A program made the position numbers and the translations under genes. The notes beneath the pieces are model-generated. The model did no database searches. It saw only the letters and a list, made by a program, of their open reading frames with translations, and was not told the origin of the DNA. From NCBI GenBank assembly GCA_031282935.1, contig JAITCS010000218.1:1-10983 (forward strand): a stretch of DNA of 10,983 nucleotides. Direction: 5' to 3'. The DNA comes from Cellulomonadaceae bacterium. GTDB taxonomy: Bacteria > Actinomycetota > Actinomycetes > Actinomycetales > Cellulomonadaceae. This document shows, one piece after another, positions 6,457-10,983 of the stretch; the first letter of the stretch is position 1, and each line of letters begins with the position of its first letter.

Positions 6457-7890
6457 TCAGGTTATCGTAATCAGCAGCGGCACTCGCATTTCGGTGGGGG
6501 TTAATGAGCCGTGTACGCCCTTTAGCTTGAGCGAATCCGCCGTCTGAGTGCGCGAATCCACAATCGTAGTGCCGCCCACAGCGGCCACCACTAAGTCGCC
6601 GATCCACGGGCGCACGCGCGCCGCCGCCCCACCCTGGACCGCCACGGGCCCAAACAAACCGGCAGCAATAGCCTCTTCCCGCGCCCAAACCACCGCGCGC
6701 CCCGCCAAAACATCGCGCCACCGCTGCGCCACAACCCCCGGCTCCGTCGTGTCCGAAACATAAATGTGCAAAGCGCGCGGCTCCCCGCCCACCAATGCCA
6801 CACCCTCAGCAAGGGTCGGATCCGCCGCCACATCCACCTGCTGGCTAAAGTCAACGGCAACCTGCCCGTGATCAGCGGTCAATACCACTACAGTACCCGG
6901 CGGCAAAGAACCCACTAAACGCTCAAATTCGGAATCGAATTGTGTTAGCGCAGCCGTCCACTCAGGGGAATCAGGCCCAAATCCGTGACCTTTTTTGTCC
7001 AAATCACCCCAATACAAATACGCGCATTTTGGTGTTGCACCCGGTTTTCGGATGAAGTTGACCACGTCATTCACGCGGCCTTTGAGCGACTGATCTGGAA
7101 TGAAACTCCCGCCGTCGAAAGCCGCTTTCGTTAATCCTGATCCGGCGAATTTCGCTGGCCCGGCAGTCAGCACGTTTATTCCGCCCGCCACCATTATCGA
7201 AAATATGGATGGCTCTTGGCAAAACTCTTGTGGCGGCACCGCGAATGGGGGTGCGCCTTGGTTGCCGCTCGCTGAGGCGATCTTTGAGGGGTTGGGTTGC
7301 TGGGTCCACGACACTAGGTTCGCTAGCGTGCCCGTGCGCGTGTCCGGGCCCATGCCCGCCGGTCGGATTGTGGCGGCAGGTCGGTTCGTGGCCGCCGGTC
7401 GGTTTGTGGCGGTTGGTCGGCTCGTGCCCGTCGCCCGGCTCGTCCCCGCAGGCCGGGGCGTTTCCTGGCCCATCCCCTGCGCACCGGCCGACTCTGGCAC
7501 CCGCAGCGTGTAGCCAACCAGCGAGGTCAGCCCGGGCGCGGTCCCGGTTCCGAAACTCGACAGCGCCGCCGCTGTGGTCGAGGGGAAAGCCGTGCGCAAC
7601 ACCTGAATCAGCGCAAAACGTGACCGTAGGTAAGGCGTGTACGCCCGGTGCTGTGCCAGATTCTCATACCCCAAGCCGTCACAAAGCACCACCACCGCAG
7701 CCTGGGAGCACGGCATCTGGAAGTGCGCGGCGCAAGAGGCGTAGTCGAGACCCGTGCCCGTCACCCCGGAAACTCCGAGCGCACCCGCCACGGCAGGCAA
7801 CACTGCCGCCAGCGAACCGGGGCTGTAATCCGGCGCGTCAAAGTCGGGGTCGGCGGTAGCGAGGGCTTGTGTGTGGGCGTGGTGGGTCAC
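6457..7890 (-). CDS. Alkaline phosphatase superfamily (nucleotide pyrophosphatase/phosphodiesterase type) hydrolase
   Basis: This is a two-metal phospho- or phosphodiester hydrolase of the type I phosphodiesterase/nucleotide pyrophosphatase group; the substrate is unknown. The 477 residues show the metal and catalytic residues in order: Asp71 in LCDGLGY, probable nucleophile Thr106 in AFPSTTAA, Asp297 and His301 in GDLDKKGHGFG, Asp340-His341 in TADHGQV, and His460 in GVHGSLTPTEM. No signal peptide or membrane segment is seen, so it is likely cytoplasmic. Between the nucleophile region and the next conserved block is a Pro/Thr/Arg repeat insert (about 145-182) encoded by an 18-bp tandem repeat. 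The GTG start overlaps the TGA of DUF5998 as GTGA. Ribosomes leaving that gene can therefore restart here, and no separate Shine-Dalgarno is evident. Confidence 0.92.
   Translation of the reverse strand: MTHHAHTQALATADPDFDAPDYSPGSLAAVLPAVAGALGVSGVTGTGLDYASCAAHFQMPCSQAAVVVLCDGLGYENLAQHRAYTPYLRSRFALIQVLRTAFPSTTAAALSSFGTGTAPGLTSLVGYTLRVPESAGAQGMGQETPRPAGTSRATGTSRPTATNRPAATNRPAATIRPAGMGPDTRTGTLANLVSWTQQPNPSKIASASGNQGAPPFAVPPQEFCQEPSIFSIMVAGGINVLTAGPAKFAGSGLTKAAFDGGSFIPDQSLKGRVNDVVNFIRKPGATPKCAYLYWGDLDKKGHGFGPDSPEWTAALTQFDSEFERLVGSLPPGTVVVLTADHGQVAVDFSQQVDVAADPTLAEGVALVGGEPRALHIYVSDTTEPGVVAQRWRDVLAGRAVVWAREEAIAAGLFGPVAVQGGAAARVRPWIGDLVVAAVGGTTIVDSRTQTADSLKLKGVHGSLTPTEMRVPLLITIT
7361..7450 (-). repeat. 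18-bp tandem repeat inside the phosphatase gene
   Basis: Five 18-bp units lie end to end on the plus strand, beginning at 7361, 7379, 7397, 7415 and 7433, with partial units on both sides. The unit begins GGTCGG in the first four copies and is more diverged in the fifth. They encode six-residue blocks such as RPAATN, RPAATI and RPTATN, six blocks in all at residues 146-181. No spacers separate the units, so this is a minisatellite and not a CRISPR array. Confidence 0.85.
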
Positions 7891-8672
7891 CTTGAGGTCG
7901 CTTCGCTACCGTGTCGCTGCGCGGTGGCCCGGCGCGGTTTGGTGGTTCCACCTGAGCTGGCTGTTACTCCGGAGACGCCTGGCTCACTGGATCTCCCGCT
8001 ATACGAAACGCCTGCTTTGCTGGTTCCTGCCGTCGCCGCTGACAGCGCCCGCGCGAAAGCGAGCGCTTTCTCGATGGCCTCGGCGCCCTCAGCCGCTGCC
8101 GCGACCCGCACCACCAAATCATCGGGCGTTATCGCCCCCAAATACCCGTGATCGCCCTCGCAACCGGGGTCACCGCAGGTGGCCTGCCCCATCTCGAACC
8201 GCGAGGCAGCCCCCCAATTTACCGCCAGGGTTAGCTCGGCGAGTTCGGCGGTGGGCTGGTCGGGCGCGTGCGAGCTGCGGCCATCATGGGTAGCGTTACG
8301 TCCATCAAGGGTTGCGGTGCGGCCGTCATGGGCTGTGCCCGCAGGGTTCGAGATGATGTGTGTCAGGCCAACGGAACGAATCTGGGATATCGGGATGGCA
8401 TCCGTGGTGCCCATTGCCTGCGCGGGCGAATCCTGGTCAGCCTCGACGTCGTCAACGTGCCCCGCAATCAAGCGAGTAGGCGTGAGCACTAATACGGTTA
8501 AGTGCCGCCTAATTGTTTCCGCGAAAGTGGTTTCGGATTGCAAAAGGTAATTTAGTACCGTTTCGCCGCCTATTGCTGTTTCGACAATTTGCGTTACCAA
8601 AGCCGGATAGTAACCGGCCCGCGATATCTCATTACGCAGGTCGTTTGGTAGCTCGCTGGCGGCCCTAGACAT
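7887..8672 (-). CDS. DUF5998 family protein
   Basis: This is an actinobacterial protein of unknown function, commonly next to the hydrolase that follows it. The 261 residues start with a helical AGYYPALVTQIVETAI region (19-34), then ETTFAETIRRHLTVLVLTPTRLIAGHVDD (47-75), a beta-rich core with VNWGAASRFEM (151-161), and CGDPGCEGDHGY (166-177). It ends in an AEGAEAIEKALAFARALSA helix (194-212). Cys166, Cys171 and His175 look like part of a metal site. Residues 115-135 are a heptad repeat and the last 50 residues are Ser/Gly/Thr-rich. The ATG at 8670-8672 is forced by an in-frame TGA four codons upstream. GGAAG lies too close (one base) to be a normal Shine-Dalgarno, so initiation may be leaderless or unusual. 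Its stop overlaps the phosphatase start (GTGA). Confidence 0.9.
   Translation of the reverse strand: MSRAASELPNDLRNEISRAGYYPALVTQIVETAIGGETVLNYLLQSETTFAETIRRHLTVLVLTPTRLIAGHVDDVEADQDSPAQAMGTTDAIPISQIRSVGLTHIISNPAGTAHDGRTATLDGRNATHDGRSSHAPDQPTAELAELTLAVNWGAASRFEMGQATCGDPGCEGDHGYLGAITPDDLVVRVAAAAEGAEAIEKALAFARALSAATAGTSKAGVSYSGRSSEPGVSGVTASSGGTTKPRRATAQRHGSEATSR
8278..8340 (-). repeat. 21-bp tandem repeat inside the DUF5998 gene
   Basis: Three 21-bp units start at 8278, 8299 and 8320 on the plus strand and share the CGKCCRTCAWGGG core. They encode seven-residue blocks of the form HDGRTAT, LDGRNAT and HDGRSSH (residues 115-135). They fall in a variable loop between two conserved blocks of the family. 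Confidence 0.75.
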
Positions 8673-8715
8673 ACTTCCATTTCACTACTCCAAAGCCTGA
8701 GCGCCCGATAGGCGC

Positions 8716-8737
8716 ACCGATACTGATAACTATCGGT
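8716..8737. promoter_or_regulatory. 22-bp operator-like dyad
   Basis: The arms ACCGATA and TATCGGT are perfect seven-base inverted repeats around an eight-base centre. An extra CCGATA half-site lies 12 bp to the left, close to one helical turn. This arrangement is typical of a dimeric repressor or activator site, but the regulator is unknown. Confidence 0.4.
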
Positions 8738-8834
8738 ATTCTTGCTGCGCTGATTGTGCCTCGCCGTTGCGCTAAGTGGACGACACTTGCCCAATTCCGG
8801 GCGCTGCTATGCCGTGGCGCGGGCCTTGGGCTGC

Positions 8835-8840
8835 TAACGT
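8835..8840 (+). promoter_or_regulatory. Possible -10 element for a leaderless topoisomerase transcript
   Basis: TAACGT, with TG one base before it, ends six bases before the ATG at 8847-8849. This is the same distance as TATAAT to the ATG of the IMPase gene. The ATG has no Shine-Dalgarno. No -35 match is present at the expected distance, so the call rests on the TAnnnT form, the TGn extension and the spacing. Confidence 0.4.
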
Positions 8841-8846
8841 GGGCTT

Positions 8847-10983
8847 ATGCCGGTCACGGAAGTAGCGGAAACTGCCGAAAATGTGGTGGAAATTGACGTT
8901 AGCGAAGAAATGGAAGCGTCATTTTTGGAGTACGCTTATTCGGTAATTTATGCGCGCGCTTTGCCTGACGCCCGCGATGGACTAAAACCTGTGCAACGCC
9001 GCATATTATATATGATGTCACAAATGGGCTTGCAGCCGGATCGGGCGCATGTGAAATCGGCGCGTGTGGTTGGTGAGGTGATGGGGAAACTCCATCCGCA
9101 TGGCGATATGGCTATTTACGATGCGTTGGTGCGGTTATCCCAGGATTTCTCGCTTAGATTACCGTTAGTTGATGGGCACGGCAATTTTGGGTCTTTGGAC
9201 GATGGCCCCGCTGCCGCCCGATATACCGAAGCCAGAATGGCAGCCGCAGCAGCCGCCATGAATAAGGATTTAGGTGAGGATGTTGTAGATTTCGGCCCCA
9301 CTTATGATAACAAGGAACAACAGCCAACCGTATTGCCAGCAGCTATTCCTAACCTTTTAGTTAATGGCACCTCTGGCATTGCGGTTGGAATGGCCACTAA
9401 TATGGCGCCGCACAATTTGCAAGAGGTTATCGCGGCGGCGCGGCACCTGTTGGAGCACCCTAATTCGACGCTGGAAGATATGATGGATTTTATTCCGGGC
9501 CCGGACTTACCCAGCGGGGGGCGAATTGTTGGATTGGAGGGGGTTCGGGAGGCTTACCGCACTGGGCGGGGCATTTTTCGTACGCGTGCCAAGACTAAAA
9601 TCGAGAATATTACCCCGAAACGAAAAGGCATTATCGTCACAGAGTTGCCTTACTTGGTGGGCCCAGAAAAGATAATTGACAAAGTCGCAGACGGGGTTAA
9701 GAGCAAGAAAATTCAGGGCGTCACCTCTATCCAAGACCTTACCGACCGGAAAAACGGGTTACGAATTGTTATCGAAGTGAAATCCGGTTTCGACCCTGAG
9801 GCGGTACTAGAACAGTTATTCAGAACCACCCCGCTAGAGGAATCTTTCGGCATTAATAATGTGGCGCTTGTTGATGGGCAGCCGCAAACTCTGAACCTTT
9901 TGGATTTACTGCGCGTTTGGGTGAATCACAGGCTTGAGGTGACCAGGCGCCGCACTGAGTTTCGGTTAGCGCGGCGCCTTGAGCGGCTGCATTTGGTAGA
10001 GGGTTTGCTGCTTGCTATTGCAGATATTGATGAGGTTATCGCAATAATCCGTACTTCTGATGACGCCACGATAGCGCGAAGCCGGTTGATGGAAGTCTTT
10101 GACCTTTCCACCGAGCAAGCCAATTACATTCTGGATTTACAACTGCGGCGGTTGACTAAGTTTTCCAAGATCGAATTGGAAGCCGAGCGCGACGCTCTAG
10201 AGGAACAAATTGCGCAATTACAAGAGTTGCTGGCTGACCCGGCCGTAATGCGGCAAACTGTTTCCGGTGAGATGGCTGAGGTTTCCAAGACTTACGGCAC
10301 GCCGCGCCGCACTGTTTTGGTGGATCAGGCCGGAAACTCACTCACCGGGGCGCGCGGTGCTGGCGCTTTAGTGTCGCCTGGAAATGCCAGCGGCGCTGGG
10401 CCCGCTGGTGGCGCCGGGACACCCGGAACGACCGGAACACGACGGGCTGCCGGGCAAGGCGGGAAACGCGGCGAGCCGATTTCTTTGGAAATTCGTGACA
10501 CGCCAGCCCTGGTCATTTTCTCGGCCACGGGCTTGCTCGCTCGGGTTCCGCTCTCCGAGGCTGCGGCCGCCGGGGACGAAGGCGAAACCTCCGCGACCGC
10601 CAGTTCCGTAGGTGCGATTCCAAATGCTACCGGCGTGCGCGGCCCACACGACGCCATTTCCTCGCGCGTTTCCACCACCACGCGCTCCGAAATCGGGTTG
10701 GTCACCTCCGCAGGTCGGCTCGTAAAGTTAAGCACCTCAGATTTGCCCTCCCTGCCGCAAACCCGAGGCGCCCTCTCGCTCGCGGGCGGGATGGCAGCGA
10801 GCGATCTGGCGGATTTGGCGAAGGGTGAGGCGCCGATAGGGGTGGTTTCCTTGGACGCCAACGCCCCGACTTTGGCAATCGGTACGGCCTCCGGGGTGGT
10901 AAAGCGGGTGATTGCGGGTGATTTCCCGAACAATAAAGAGGATTGGGAGGTTATCTCGCTAAAAGACGGGGATAAAGTTATCG
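8847..10983 (+). CDS. parC: DNA topoisomerase (ATP-hydrolysing) subunit A, ParC/GyrA-like paralog (3' end missing)
   Basis: This is the DNA-breaking subunit of a type IIA topoisomerase; it works with a GyrB/ParE ATPase subunit that is not in this window. 712 codons are present and the end is cut off. Catalytic Tyr126 lies in [10 protein letters not shown], with the upstream GKLHPHGD helix and the nearby [27 protein letters not shown] (177-191) is a conserved motif. A coiled coil with Leu-rich heptads spans about 367-465. The C-terminal beta-pinwheel starts near 486 but is interrupted by Gly/Ala/Pro-rich inserts (about 501-544 and 571-605). No GyrA box (QRRGGRG type) is visible, and the gene is not beside gyrB. 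I therefore favour the actinobacterial topoisomerase-IV-like paralog over gyrase. The ATG is the first in frame near the conserved start and lacks a Shine-Dalgarno. Confidence 0.9.
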   Translation, partial: MPVTEVAETAENVVEIDVSEEMEASFLEYAYSVIYARALPDARDGLKPVQRRILYMMSQMGLQPDRAHVKSARVVGEVMGKLHPHGDMAIYDALVRLSQDFSLRLPLVDGHGNFGSLDDGPAAARYTEARMAAAAAAMNKDLGEDVVDFGPTYDNKEQQPTVLPAAIPNLLVNGTSGIAVGMATNMAPHNLQEVIAAARHLLEHPNSTLEDMMDFIPGPDLPSGGRIVGLEGVREAYRTGRGIFRTRAKTKIENITPKRKGIIVTELPYLVGPEKIIDKVADGVKSKKIQGVTSIQDLTDRKNGLRIVIEVKSGFDPEAVLEQLFRTTPLEESFGINNVALVDGQPQTLNLLDLLRVWVNHRLEVTRRRTEFRLARRLERLHLVEGLLLAIADIDEVIAIIRTSDDATIARSRLMEVFDLSTEQANYILDLQLRRLTKFSKIELEAERDALEEQIAQLQELLADPAVMRQTVSGEMAEVSKTYGTPRRTVLVDQAGNSLTGARGAGALVSPGNASGAGPAGGAGTPGTTGTRRAAGQGGKRGEPISLEIRDTPALVIFSATGLLARVPLSEAAAAGDEGETSATASSVGAIPNATGVRGPHDAISSRVSTTTRSEIGLVTSAGRLVKLSTSDLPSLPQTRGALSLAGGMAASDLADLAKGEAPIGVVSLDANAPTLAIGTASGVVKRVIAGDFPNNKEDWEVISLKDGDKVI

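Larger units (their letters stand above)
8673..8846. promoter_or_regulatory. Divergent regulatory region between DUF5998 and the topoisomerase gene
   Basis: These 174 bp hold no gene. Two dyads sit near the DUF5998 side: GCGCC-CGATA-GGCGC (8701-8715) and ACCGATA-N8-TATCGGT (8716-8737). CCGATA occurs at 8705-8710 and 8717-8722, and as its complement TATCGG at 8731-8736. TATTCT at 8737-8742 fits a plus-strand -10, which would give a leader of about 98 bases. TAACGT at 8835-8840, preceded by TGC, is a second candidate directly before the topoisomerase ATG. No clear -35 or terminator was seen. Confidence 0.55.

Noticed and set aside
5804..6721. 305-codon minus-strand frame opposite sepH
   Set aside because: It is antisense to the GC-rich disordered half of SepH and the end of the hydrolase, has no conserved motifs, and looks like a codon-bias shadow.
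7361..7450. Regular repeats resembling a CRISPR array
   Set aside because: The units are contiguous with no unique spacers, in frame, and encode a hexapeptide linker; no cas gene is nearby.
7209..7859. 216-codon plus-strand frame opposite the hydrolase
   Set aside because: It is a shadow; its apparent repeats are the antisense reading of the 18-bp minisatellite.
10325..10933. 202-codon minus-strand frame opposite the topoisomerase C-terminus
   Set aside because: It is a shadow in a GC-rich stretch, whereas the plus strand shows clear pinwheel blade motifs.
8847..10983. The topoisomerase A subunit as the main gyrase GyrA
   Set aside because: No GyrA box in the 712 residues seen and no gyrB next to it; the gene neighbourhood fits the ParC-like paralog. 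The missing 3' end leaves some doubt.

Overview
The window is a stretch of actinobacterial chromosome. Nearly all of it is coding, and every confident gene belongs to a recognisable family. The marker families are SepH (DUF3071), DUF3159, DUF3710, DUF4193, DUF5998 and a GyrA/ParC-type topoisomerase A subunit, in the neighbourhood typical of Actinobacteria. Moderate GC and many TTA, ATT and GAT codons suggest a lower-GC actinomycete, perhaps Actinomycetaceae. That placement is inference from composition and gene content. No phage, insertion sequence, CRISPR array, tRNA or rRNA was seen.

Layout. Bases 1-330 hold no convincing gene. They do hold a leftward promoter overlapped by dyads that look like repressor operators. 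Bases 331-4261, all on the minus strand, form one tightly packed set read right to left: DUF4193, dut, DUF3710, DUF3159, hisH, hisF. The junctions overlap or nearly abut (TAATG, TAGATG, a 9-nt gap, TAG next to GTG), so this is probably one operon with a promoter near 4323-4352. Upstream lies an inositol-monophosphatase-family gene (4387-5268, minus) with a consensus TATAAT six bases before its ATG, which suggests a leaderless mRNA. Divergent from it is sepH (5306-6454, plus), a cell-division regulator. sepH converges, with a 2-bp gap, on an alkaline-phosphatase-superfamily hydrolase (6457-7890, minus). That gene is coupled by a GTGA overlap to a DUF5998 gene (7887-8672, minus). A 174-bp divergent intergenic region with two dyads separates DUF5998 from a ParC/GyrA-like topoisomerase A subunit (8847 onward, plus), which the window end truncates after 712 codons.

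How the genes fit together. Dut removes dUTP and supplies dUMP. HisH and HisF together make imidazole glycerol phosphate and AICAR for histidine and purine metabolism, yet they sit apart from the other his genes. SepH and the topoisomerase act in division and chromosome segregation. The DUF proteins are conserved but uncharacterised.

Most notable points: hisHF at the end of the dut operon; three separate in-frame short tandem repeats (15, 18 and 21 bp) in dut, the phosphatase and DUF5998; the promoter/operator at the left edge; and a Met at the quinolone-contact position of the topoisomerase. I found no clear new multi-gene system. The closest candidate is the translationally coupled DUF5998-phosphatase pair, whose substrate cannot be read from sequence.
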